Positions 49,953 through 58,560 of a stretch of DNA of 64,000 bases are shown here, in pieces. The notes below the pieces were generated by a model. That model ran no database searches, was not told the DNA's origin, and worked only from the letters and a program-made list of their open reading frames with translations. Position 1 is the stretch's first letter. Each line of letters starts with the position of its first letter. A program made the position numbers and the translations under genes. The stretch comes from Chrysophaeum taylorii (lineage: Eukaryota > Sar > Pelagophyceae > Pelagomonadales > Pelagomonadaceae): NCBI GenBank assembly GCA_029834535.1, contig JAQMWT010000036.1, positions 124,001 through 188,000 on the forward strand, in the 5' to 3' direction.

Positions 49953-51496
49953 ATGAAGGTGGTTCGGTGGTGGTGGTGGTGCTTCTTCTTCGTCTCTGCT
50001 GCTGCGAAGAACCCCGAGTTCGACGAATCGAACACCGCGCGATGTCGGCGCACGTTCGACGGACCGTTGGAGCTCGACTTGGACCGGTGGCACGTGAAGT
50101 CGATGCCCTTTGACATCGCGACGGCCGTCGCGGCGAGGAAGCACGGGTCGTACACTTTCCGCGTGAGCGACGGGCAAGAGGCGTTCACGCTCAAGTTCGC
50201 GATGGTCGAGGGCGTGCCGTGGCCGCAGCCAATCAACAAGGCCAAGTACGAGCGGTCCCGCGAGACGGTGCGGCTGCGGTCGGGGGACGTGGTGGTGGCG
50301 ACGTACCCAAAGTCGGGGACGTCCGGACTCCAGAGTCTGTCGACGCGCGCGTCTCTGAAATTCATCGCAGGACATGGATGGAGCAGATTGTGTTGCTCCT
50401 GCTCCATGGCGCCGACGCGGCCTCCAAGCTGAGTCCCGAGAGTCGGAACACTTTGACAAAAAGTACCGGAATCGGAAAAGTCTGGCTCGAGCCGATGCTC
50501 GCCGGGACGCGATCCGGTCGGTTCACCGTCGGCGACTTCGACCGCATGTCGGCGCCGCGCGTCATCAAGAGCCACGCGCCCTACCACATGCTCATGGGCA
50601 TCCCGCGCCCTGGAACGGGGCGCGGCATCTCGACGGGTCCGCTCGAAGCGTCCGAGGCCAAGGTCGTCTACGTCGCGCGCAACGCCAAGGACGCGGCCGT
50701 CTCCTTGTACTACCAGCGCGCTCCCGTCAAACTCCGCCGGCGCGAGCTCGCGCGCTTCCAACGCCGGCGCCTCGCGACGCGAGACGACGATCGACCCGGG
50801 AGGAGAGAGTGGAGCTTCCGCGACAACCTACTGTTGCGGATGCTCCAGAGGCGGCGCGATCACGGCGGCGGCGGCAGCAGTCTCGACCACGGCGGCAGTC
50901 TCGACCCACTCCGAGTCTTGCTCAACAACGGGACTGTTTCGTCGAACCGGCGCATGCCGATGGACGCGTGGTGCGCTCTCTACTTGCGCGGCGCCATGTC
51001 GTGCGGCTCCTACTTTGACCACGTTGCGCGATGGTACGCGGCCTCGCGTTCCTCGTCCAACGTCCTTTTCGTCACCTACGAGGACATGAAGCGAGACCCG
51101 ACGGGGGTCATTAAAAGGGTGGCGGCGCATCTAGGCGTGTCGCGCTCGGATTCCGAAATCGCTCGCGTGCACCGCGCCTCGACTTTCGAGGCGATGCAGG
51201 CCCAAGCGCCGCCGCGGACCAAAACGAGCGGCACACGGAGCAAAGCGAGCACCCGCGACTCGAAATTCGCTATCCCTCCGGGGACGCCCTTCGCCAAGGT
51301 CAACAGGACGGCTTCGGGCCACCTCCGCCAGGGGCTCGTTGGCTCCTGGCGCACGCATTTCAGCGCCAAGCTGTCGGACCAGTTCGACGCCATCTACGCC
51401 GCGCAGATGGCCAATGCCGTATCGCGAGCGGCGCGCGACTTCGGCGTGCCGCCGGAAGCACCTGAGTTCTACTTTGGCTGTAACATCACCTGGTAG
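49953..51496 (+). CDS. PAPS-dependent sulfotransferase with secretory N terminus
   Basis: Exons 49953-50320 and 50371-51496 (50-nt intron) give 497 residues; the splice rebuilds the PAPS 5'-phosphosulfate loop YPKSGTTWMEQ exactly. The second signature is the 3'-phosphate site VVYVARNAKDAAVSLYY; RVIKSHAPYHML holds the likely catalytic His. FSAKLSDQFD and RQGLVGSWRTHF match the family's C-terminal end. A Trp/Phe-rich hydrophobic start (MKVVRWWWWCFFFVSAAA) resembles a signal peptide, whereas this sulfotransferase_1 type is cytosolic in animals. An Arg/Gly-rich insert (about residues 270-320) is disordered. The gene is 50 bases after the glycosyltransferase on the same strand, suggesting they modify the same secreted glycan, though no polycistron is implied. 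Confidence 0.88.
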
Positions 51497-52043
51497 TAGA
51501 AGAAGTTTTTTTTACTAAACGTCGACGACTGCTCGTAATAAGGGATGGACGTGGGCGCGAGGTTGTTCAGTTAATGAAGCAGTAGGCGGGTTTTTATAAG
51601 GAACGGACAAGAGGGAGTTGGTGCGAGCGGGGTTGCGAAGACACGTGAGGGTTGCCTGGAAGGCGGATATACTTATCCAGGAGAAGGGTATTTATTCGAA
51701 TGTCGTCGACTGCTAAGAGGGAGGGCTCGGGCTTTGAGAGGCAGCTTTGGTGCCGCCGGAAAGGTGATGGTGGTATCCCGCTGAGGGTTCGGAGGGTTGT
51801 ACTTTTTTGGGGGGGTGCCGATAGCGGCAAAGCACTACTGTGTGCTGTTGTAGTTCGTCGCACTCGGCGTTGAGGGGTTTCAAGTAGCAAGGTTTTTTTT
51901 TAAGGGTCGACTGGCTCTCAGAGAGGTGATGATCGGAGGCCGGGGTTTTATTAGAGAGGTCGTCTGCAAAGGTTATACAACCAACCAAAAAAGGGGTGCC
52001 ACCAAATAATAAGGGGGTACTTACTGTAGAAGATGTCTAGAAG
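51497..52043. other. Intergenic
   Basis: No exon supported. Contains the third copy of the 17-nt element and a T-run at 51508. Confidence 0.5.
51705..51724 (+). repeat. Dispersed 17-nt element, copy 3
   Basis: Core GTCGACTGCTAAGAGGG, identical to the copy at 14685, about 210 bases after the sulfotransferase stop codon. A weaker partial match lies near 51905. Confidence 0.5.
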
Positions 52044-52250
52044 ATGAGTTTGGGGACTTTCGTGAAGAACTTGGTTCGACCGACGGCGTCGAACCTGGGC
52101 GGGTGGGCTCTCGCCGTCGGGATCGTTGGGTTGTGGCAGTATTACGACGCGAAGCAGAAGAAGACGACGGGATCATCATCGTCATCCGGGGAGTGGACCG
52201 AGGAGGCCGAAGCGTGGAACGCAAAGGTACTCGCCAAGGAGAAAAAGTAA
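52044..52250 (+). CDS. Small single-span membrane protein
   Basis: 68 residues. The N terminus is basic and amphipathic (MSLGTFVKNLVRP), followed by one hydrophobic span (GGWALAVGIVGLWQYY) and a charged tail rich in Lys/Glu/Ser. The size and shape resemble small inner-membrane proteins of mitochondria, but I do not recognise the family. Its stop codon (52248-52250) is followed after three bases by the ATG of XPF on the same strand. The same bases read GTAAGT, a perfect splice-donor consensus at 52247-52252, so the final exon could instead continue elsewhere. Confidence 0.55.
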   Translation: MSLGTFVKNLVRPTASNLGGWALAVGIVGLWQYYDAKQKKTTGSSSSSGEWTEEAEAWNAKVLAKEKK

Positions 52251-52253
52251 GTG

Positions 52254-55061
52254 ATGGTGTCGCCGCGGTACCTCGAGGAGATCGTGGAGGAGGTGTGGTC
52301 GTGCGACGGGCTCGCTGTGGTGGCGAGGGGTCTCGGAGCGCAGCGCGTGGTCGCGGAGCTGATCGGGAAGTGCTGCGATTCGAGAGAGGGCGGAGTCGTG
52401 CTGTGCCTGAACGTGAGCCGGAAGCGCGAGGCCGGGCTGCGGTCGGCGCTGCTCGCACGCGGCGTCGACGAGTCGCGGCTCCCGGTGTTCGCGTCGGCCG
52501 AGACGCACTCCCGCGAGCGACGGAAGCGCGCGTACGAGGAGCCGGCGACGCGCGTCGTGTGCGCGAGCTGCCGCGTCGCGATCGTCGACTTGCTGGACGA
52601 GACGCTCGACGCGGCGCGCGTGCGGGGGGTGATCGTCGCCGACGCGCACCGCGCCGGCGAGGGCTCGGCCGAGGGTTTCGTGGTTCGCGCGTACCGCGAA
52701 AAGAACTGGGGCGGCTGGGTGCGCGCGGTGAGCGACGACGCGGAAGCCACGTGCCGGGGTTTCGCTCGCGCGACCAAGGTCATGAAGGAGCTCGAGGTCG
52801 AGCGGCTGTCGGTGTGGCCGCGGTTCGAGGTTCGGGTCGCGCGGTGCCTCGATCGGCGGCCCGCAAATGTCGTCGAGCTCCGGCGCCCGTTGAGCGCCTC
52901 GAGCCGGCGCGCGCAGAACGCGATCGTCGTCGCGCTCGAAACGTGCCTCGGCGAGCTCCGCAAGGCGACGGCGGGCGTGGTGGAGGCCGCCGAGGTCGAG
53001 CAGCAGACGCCGCTTGCGGCCTGCGACGCCGTCATCCGGACGGTGCTGTTCGCCCGCGGGACGTCGGCGCGGGCGCGCGTGCTCGCGGCCGAGCTCAAAT
53101 CGCTCCGAGATCTGGTGGAGGCCGTTCCGCGCTACGACGCCGTCTCGTTCTTCGACCTCGTCCTCTCGGTGCGCGATGCGGCCCTCAAGCGCGACGCCTC
53201 CCAGCGGCGCCCCGTCAGCGCCTGGGCGCGCGGCCTCGCCCTCGACGAGCTCGTGGTCGCGGCGCGCGCGCGCGTCTACGTCGGGCGAAACGGCGGAATC
53301 GAGAAGGTATTAGAGGAAAACGTTAAGTGGCGCCTCGTCCGGGACGCCGTCGCCGAGGGATGTTCGAGCGGCGGGGACGACAAGCGCGTGGTGATTGTCG
53401 CGCGCGACGACCACGCCGCCGCGGGACTCGCAGACTTTTTGGCGCGGGGTGGCGTCGTCGCGATGGAGACGCGATTCCTCGCCTTTCTCGGTCGCCACAA
53501 CGCGCGCGCGCGGACCCTCCCCGAGGACCGCCGCACGCCCGAACAGCGCCTCCTCGTCGCCGAAGAGGCGGCCCTCAAGCGCGTGTACGAGAATAACGAT
53601 GTTCCACCGCCGCCGCCGCCGCCGCCGCCGCCAAATATTTCTTCGCGGCGAGTCGTGATCGCGACGCGCGAGCAGTATCGCGCGCGGAACGACGCGCTCG
53701 CCGAGTGGCTCCCCGACGTGGTCGTCGTCGTCGACGCCGAGCCCGAGATCGTGCGCGAGGTCGAAGCCTACCAGGCGCGCTGCGGCGACAGGACGATCAC
53801 CACCTACGTGTTGGTCTGCGACGAATCGGCCGACGACGCGACGTACGAGGCCGCTTTACGCGCCGAGACCGAGGCATTCGAGAAACTCGTCGGCGAGCGC
53901 GGGCTCGCGCTCGTGCCGTCGTCGGCGAGCCGCGCTGCCGAGCGCCAGGCGAAAGACAGACAGCCCGCCCCCAAAAAGAAGAAGGCGACGATCGTCGTGG
54001 ACTCGCGCGAGTTCCGCTCGCAGCTGCCTTCCTTTCTCCACGCGCGAGGCGTCCGGCTCGCGCCCGCGACCCTCGTCGTCGGCGACTACGTCCTCACGCC
54101 CGAGCTCGTCGTCGAGCGCAAGAGTCTCACCGACCTTGCCGGCTCGCTCCAGTCGGGCCGCCTCTACGGTCAGGTCGAGGCGATGCAGCGCCACTACGCG
54201 ACCCCCGTCCTCCTCGTCGAGGCGGTCGCGAGCTTCTTCGGCGCGACGCCCGCCTCGCAACACGAAAGCTCCTCCTCCTCCACCTCCTCCTATGATAAGC
54301 AAGCGGCGACGAGGAAGCCCACCGACGATATCGATGACCTGCCGTCTACGGCATCCATCGAGGCCCGCTTCTCGCTCCTCGCGATGACCTACCCGAGACT
54401 CCGCGTCGTCTGGTGCCGCGACGGCAACGCGACCGTTAACGTGTTCGCCGGCCTCAAGCGCGGCCGCGACCAGCCGCGCCTCGAGACGGCCATCGACAAG
54501 AAGGCCGCCGTCTGCAGCGACCGGGACGACGGCGGCAGAAACGTCGCGGCGATCGACCTCCTCCTCAAGCTCCCCGGCGTCAACGACCGCAACGTCGCCG
54601 CGATCATCGAAAACGTCGACAATCTTCGAGAGCTCACCACCCTCGATCAACCAAGCCTCGTCCCCCTCGTGGGTCCGTCCAACGCGAAGCTTTTGTACGA
54701 CTTCTTCCACGAAATCGATACGACGGTGCTCCCCATGCCGCCGCCCGAGGAGCACTCGTCGACCGACGCGGAGGCCTCGGCGGCGGCGGCGGCGGCGGAT
54801 ACAGTATTCAACAAGCCGAGCCGACGACGTCGGGGCTGCCGCTCGACGGTCGACCCCGCGTCCTGTTCGCCCTACTTCGTCCCCCAGGCGCCACCAACCC
54901 CCAAGAAGAAACCCGCGGCAAAAAAGAGAAAGCCTCGTAGCAAAAGCAACATCAACAACCAAGAAGCTTCCACCGCCGCCGCCGACGACGACGACGACGA
55001 TTGTTCGCCGCCGCCGCCTCCTGCGGCGAAAAGAACGCGCCCGGCGCCTCTGCCGCAATAA
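52254..55061 (+). CDS. ERCC4: XPF/ERCC4 structure-specific DNA endonuclease
   Basis: Single exon, 935 residues, near the family's usual length. The N-terminal half is the degenerate helicase-like region: ARGLGAQRVVAELIGKC, VVLCLN, RVVCASCRVAIVDLLDE, VIVADAHRAGEGSAEGFVVR. Residues about 575-720 are the ERCC4 nuclease with VVDSREFRSQLPSFLHARG and the metal-binding run GDYVLTPELVVERKSLTDLA (GDX(n)ERKX3D). A helix-hairpin-helix follows (AAIDLLLKLPGVNDRNVAAI), the site that pairs with ERCC1. A Pro run (about residue 455) and the Ser/Asp-rich last 150 residues are low complexity and encoded by short repeats. The ERCC1-XPF heterodimer cuts 5' of lesions in nucleotide excision and crosslink repair. 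An ERCC1 gene is not in the window. Confidence 0.93.
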   Translation: MVSPRYLEEIVEEVWSCDGLAVVARGLGAQRVVAELIGKCCDSREGGVVLCLNVSRKREAGLRSALLARGVDESRLPVFASAETHSRERRKRAYEEPATRVVCASCRVAIVDLLDETLDAARVRGVIVADAHRAGEGSAEGFVVRAYREKNWGGWVRAVSDDAEATCRGFARATKVMKELEVERLSVWPRFEVRVARCLDRRPANVVELRRPLSASSRRAQNAIVVALETCLGELRKATAGVVEAAEVEQQTPLAACDAVIRTVLFARGTSARARVLAAELKSLRDLVEAVPRYDAVSFFDLVLSVRDAALKRDASQRRPVSAWARGLALDELVVAARARVYVGRNGGIEKVLEENVKWRLVRDAVAEGCSSGGDDKRVVIVARDDHAAAGLADFLARGGVVAMETRFLAFLGRHNARARTLPEDRRTPEQRLLVAEEAALKRVYENNDVPPPPPPPPPPNISSRRVVIATREQYRARNDALAEWLPDVVVVVDAEPEIVREVEAYQARCGDRTITTYVLVCDESADDATYEAALRAETEAFEKLVGERGLALVPSSASRAAERQAKDRQPAPKKKKATIVVDSREFRSQLPSFLHARGVRLAPATLVVGDYVLTPELVVERKSLTDLAGSLQSGRLYGQVEAMQRHYATPVLLVEAVASFFGATPASQHESSSSSTSSYDKQAATRKPTDDIDDLPSTASIEARFSLLAMTYPRLRVVWCRDGNATVNVFAGLKRGRDQPRLETAIDKKAAVCSDRDDGGRNVAAIDLLLKLPGVNDRNVAAIIENVDNLRELTTLDQPSLVPLVGPSNAKLLYDFFHEIDTTVLPMPPPEEHSSTDAEASAAAAAADTVFNKPSRRRRGCRSTVDPASCSPYFVPQAPPTPKKKPAAKKRKPRSKSNINNQEASTAAADDDDDDCSPPPPPAAKRTRPAPLPQ

Positions 55062-55197
55062 ATCCGTTACGACGTACTTGATTTTGATTTTTTTTTTTTT
55101 TTCCTTCTGGAAGGTGACATCAGCCCAACATCCTGGAACGTCACTACTTCGAGTTTGGGAAGATCGCAAGCACGAGCAGCACTGGGCAGAAAGAACC

Positions 55198-56069
55198 ATG
55201 TCGATGTAAGAAGCTGTGCGCGCGTGCACGCACCGATCTGTTGCTGTCGTTGTTCGCAGGCTATGGGCACAATACAACCGAGCACTGGCGGCGCAGCCTC
55301 TCATCGTCAAGGCGCTGACGAGCTTCACGGGGTTCACTGCTGGCGATTTGCTGGCTCAGAAGGCCGTCGAGCGTAAGGATGAGATCGATTTCATGCGTAC
55401 GGCGCGCATGGCGACCTTCGGCTTGCTGTGGTGCGTTCTTTTTGTTTTGAATATTTTTGTCTCAGTCTCGAACGCCGCGCAGGCACGGCCCGTCGGGGTA
55501 AGAAGAGCGTTGTTGTCTCGTTCACACTCGCCCTCGAAGACATTATTTCTACGGGTTCCTCGACTCCAAGCTCCCTGGCACGACGATGACCACCGTCTTC
55601 ACCAAAGTCGGCATCGACCAGGTACGACGGCACCGTCGGCTCAGCGTTTGATGATGGATAATGCGCGTCGTCCGTCGACAGGTCCTCTGGAACCCCATTT
55701 TCGGCACCGTCTTCTTCACGTACCTTGGCTTGACCGAAGGCAAGAGCTCCGACCAAATCGTCTCCAAGATCAAAGCCGACCTCCCGACCGCCGTCACGGG
55801 CAGTTGGGCATACTGGATTCCTGCGAGTGTTTTTTTACTGCGTCGACCCTCCTCATTCCCGTCTTCTTCTTCTTCGCAGGCACATTTCGTGAACTTCAGG
55901 TTCATTCCGGGCGAGCAACGGCTTCTCTACATGTGCGTCCCTTTCTCCGCGTTTGCCCGAAACACACTTCCGCTCTCTCTTTAACAATAACTCTCGCAGC
56001 AACTGCATGCAAATCATGTACAACATCTTCCTGTCCTTCCTGGGAAACAAGGAGGTCAAGAAGCAGTAA
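55198..56069 (+). CDS. Mpv17/PMP22-family four-span membrane protein, seven exons
   Basis: Exons 55198-55205, 55260-55430, 55483-55497, 55540-55621, 55682-55822, 55880-55932 and 56000-56069 total 540 nt, 179 residues, the normal size of the family. The spliced protein has the expected features: MLWAQYNRALAAQPL (W--Y---L--P), GDLLAQKAVE, RMATFGLLWHGPSGHYFYGF, KVGIDQVLWNPIF, GSWAYWIPAHFVNFRFIP and RLLYINCMQIMYNIFLSFL. Mpv17 relatives form small channels in inner mitochondrial or peroxisomal membranes. Introns are 42-67 nt. The third exon is only 15 nt, and the intron after exon 5 begins GCGAGT, making a GC-AG intron; it is a multiple of three without a stop, so it could also be retained. All splice phases agree. 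Confidence 0.88.
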
Positions 56070-56414
56070 GAGCCGCCTCGGACGCACAACCGAGAGACAC
56101 TCCCAACGTGCCGAGAGAGGGGGAGGGAATTGAAGTATGTGCGCGACAAGACAACCACCCTAAAAGAAACAAACATGCGCGCTGCGCATCTGTGTACGGA
56201 CACTGAGACTTATTTACGAGCGTACACATGGTGGCTCTACCAACAAGACCCACGACCTCTCTGCTGTTGTTGAGATATCGATATACGCGTCGCGTTTTGC
56301 TTCTCGTCGCGGAGGCTCGACCTGATATGCTTAAATATAATAATCTCCGCGCGTCTACTAATAAGGGAGAAAGTGGTTTTACAGGGATATTTATTTATTT
56401 ATTTATTTAATTTA

Positions 56415-57656
56415 TTACGGGGCGGAAGCACGGCGGAGAGCAAACACCGCCGTCTTCGCGCGGGGCAGCATCATCGCACTCCGGATGCGGCGGAGAACGC
56501 GGGGTCGACGGCGGTGCGAGGTGTGTTCTTGGGTATGTTGCTCCGCGAGCGACGATGTGTTTCGAACCCACGCGTCTTCGACGATCTCGGCGAGCGCCGC
56601 GCGCTTGGTGGGGGCCTTTTGGAGGATGGCGTTGAGGAGCCGGTCCACTGCCGGATCTCCGACCGAGGGGACGGCGGCGTTGATAGGAGTGCGGTCGGAC
56701 AGGTCCTCGGGGGCGTCTGAGATGTCAAACGGCAAATTGCGGGTGAAAAAGTTGTAGAGGCAGCAACCGAGGGCCCACACGTCGCACGCGAACGCGTCGA
56801 CGGCGCCGCCCTTCTTATCAAAGTTTTCGGGCGGCCAGTAGGCGACGGTGCCGACGGTACACGTCGAGTCCCGATCGCCGGCTTCGCCGAAATCGCAAAG
56901 TCTACAGTGGCCTTCGCGCGAAAGAAGGATATTCGCGGGCTTGACGTCGCGGTGCGCGATGCCGCAGCCGTGGATGTATAGCAGCGCTCTCGCGGTCTCG
57001 TCGACGTAACGGGCCGCCCTCGCCGCGCCGCACGCGCCGCCGGTGATAGCGCACGCGAACTGCCTTTCGTCCTCGTCGAAGCGCATCACGGGCCCCACGC
57101 ACAGCTCCATAAACATAAATATGTGGGTATCGTCCTCGATCACCTCCAGCAAACTAACGACGAAAGGGTGTCGAAGCTTGCGAGTGATCGCGAGTTCCTC
57201 GTAGGCCTTATCGAGCGCAGACCGCCGACAGTTCGGTCGAAGGTCCCAGCGTCGCCGTAGCACCGCCTTTTCGAACACCTTGACGGCGCACTGCTTGCCG
57301 TCTTGCCTCTTGCACGCCTCGACGCAACCCGACGCGCCCTCGCCGAGAGCCCCGCCCTCGAGCACGTACTCGCCTACATGGCGCGAAAACGATCCGCGCG
57401 TGTGCCAATCGATCTCCTCCTCTTCCTTCTCCACCTCCTCCTCTTGAGCGCGCTTGGGCCGCCGCATCATTGACCGCCAGGACCGCTTGCTCTCCTCATG
57501 GGTTGACGCCGACGAGCAAGACGGGCCGTGCGAATCGATGTCCTCCTGGGCGTGCTGGGGTCGCTCTATCAACGTCAGCCAGGATCGCTTAGGGAGAATA
57601 TCTATCTCCTGTGACGATGACGACGAGCTCGCGGTAGAGGACATCCAGGTGATCAT
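56415..57656 (-). CDS. Serine/threonine protein kinase
   Basis: Single exon, 413 residues. The N-terminal 90 residues are Ser/Glu-rich and contain two copies of a K-R-S-W ... R-P--AQE ... ID-H unit. The kinase domain spans about residues 95-360: glycine loop LGEGASGCV, Lys in CAVKVFEKA, catalytic loop HRDVKPANILL, DFGEAGD, and the activation-segment end GTVAYWPPENF, then DVWALGCCLYNFF. Order and spacing (a longer N-lobe insert with KLRHPFVVSLLEVIEDDTHI) point to the CaMKK/LKB1/SNF1-activating group rather than MAPK or AGC kinases. All catalytic residues are present, so it should be active. The C-terminal tail is basic. No calmodulin-binding site is evident. Substrates are unknown. Confidence 0.9.
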   Translation of the reverse strand: MITWMSSTASSSSSSQEIDILPKRSWLTLIERPQHAQEDIDSHGPSCSSASTHEESKRSWRSMMRRPKRAQEEEVEKEEEEIDWHTRGSFSRHVGEYVLEGGALGEGASGCVEACKRQDGKQCAVKVFEKAVLRRRWDLRPNCRRSALDKAYEELAITRKLRHPFVVSLLEVIEDDTHIFMFMELCVGPVMRFDEDERQFACAITGGACGAARAARYVDETARALLYIHGCGIAHRDVKPANILLSREGHCRLCDFGEAGDRDSTCTVGTVAYWPPENFDKKGGAVDAFACDVWALGCCLYNFFTRNLPFDISDAPEDLSDRTPINAAVPSVGDPAVDRLLNAILQKAPTKRAALAEIVEDAWVRNTSSLAEQHTQEHTSHRRRPRVLRRIRSAMMLPRAKTAVFALRRASAP

Positions 57657-58031
57657 CGTCGCGGATGGGGACGTCGGAAGCTACACTATACTGTAGTTTT
57701 AGTACTTGTAGAGATCGTTTCTTTTTGAGGTTCTACCGGGACCTCCCGACCTTTAATTTAAGCGTTCCGGGACATGAATCCACAAAATTTTGTCCTCGTA
57801 TCCTCCGTTCGAGACTACTCCGATCCTATATCAGAACACAAAAGAAAAAGACATCAACGGAACCATAATCGTGGTTTCCTTCAAGGATGGCGTCATGATA
57901 TTTTTTTACAACTAGAATTCGAAGAGAAAGGCCGAAAAATCGAATGTCCCAACGGACGTAAGAAATGGGGAGAGGGTTAGATTCTAGGATACACTTCTGG
58001 AAGTTTCGTCGGCCTTTTTTGGTACCACCTG
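57657..58031. other. Intergenic
   Basis: AT-rich compared with the flanking genes; no exon supported. Confidence 0.5.
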
Positions 58032-58560
58032 TTGGTAGATTCCTGTTCCGGTACCTTCGGACTCTGTGCCCGGTACCATCTGCGTGTACCGGAACTAGCC
58101 TTTACGTACCCTCCAATCATCCCTGTCGTGGCGAAATTCAAATACCTGGGCTCTATACTCTCTCGCAACTGCAGTGACTCTGAGGACATCGACTCTCGTC
58201 CGAAGAAGGCGGCAGCGGCTCTCGGTGCCCTCCGTCACTACTTTTTTGCCTCGAAATACGTCTCTGCCCGAGCCAAACGAACTGTCTACGTCGGTAGTCG
58301 GTCTTATCCTCGCCATCCCCCTCCACGGTGCGGAATCATGGTGCCTAACCGAGGTTGTCTACAATCGTCTACGATGCTTTCACGCACAATGCGCACGCGC
58401 GATGTACCGCGCTACACGTCGCAGCAGACCTGGAAACATCATATCAAAACGCCAATCCTCTTTCGGCGCCTTGGCCTGGAGACTATCAACATCTTCATCA
58501 CGCGCCGAAAACTTCGCTGGGCAGCCGGGAGTGACCCGCAAAAGCGAAATGTAGAGGCGT
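58032..58560 (+). mobile_element. LINE reverse-transcriptase C-terminal relic (plus strand)
   Basis: Plus-strand reading gives the thumb/connection part of a non-LTR reverse transcriptase: FKYLGSILSRNC, a frameshift near 58300, then LHGAESWCLTEVV, FHAQCARAMYR and LFRRLGLETINIFITRRKLR. The order matches LINE-type elements. It is broken by frameshifts and lacks the catalytic palm, so it is a dead 5'-truncated copy. It ends against the minus-strand element. Confidence 0.7.

Noticed and set aside
53856-55337. 493-codon minus-strand frame
   Set aside because: Antisense to XPF and Mpv17; poly-Arg and poly-Gly runs are mirrors of the low-complexity XPF tail.
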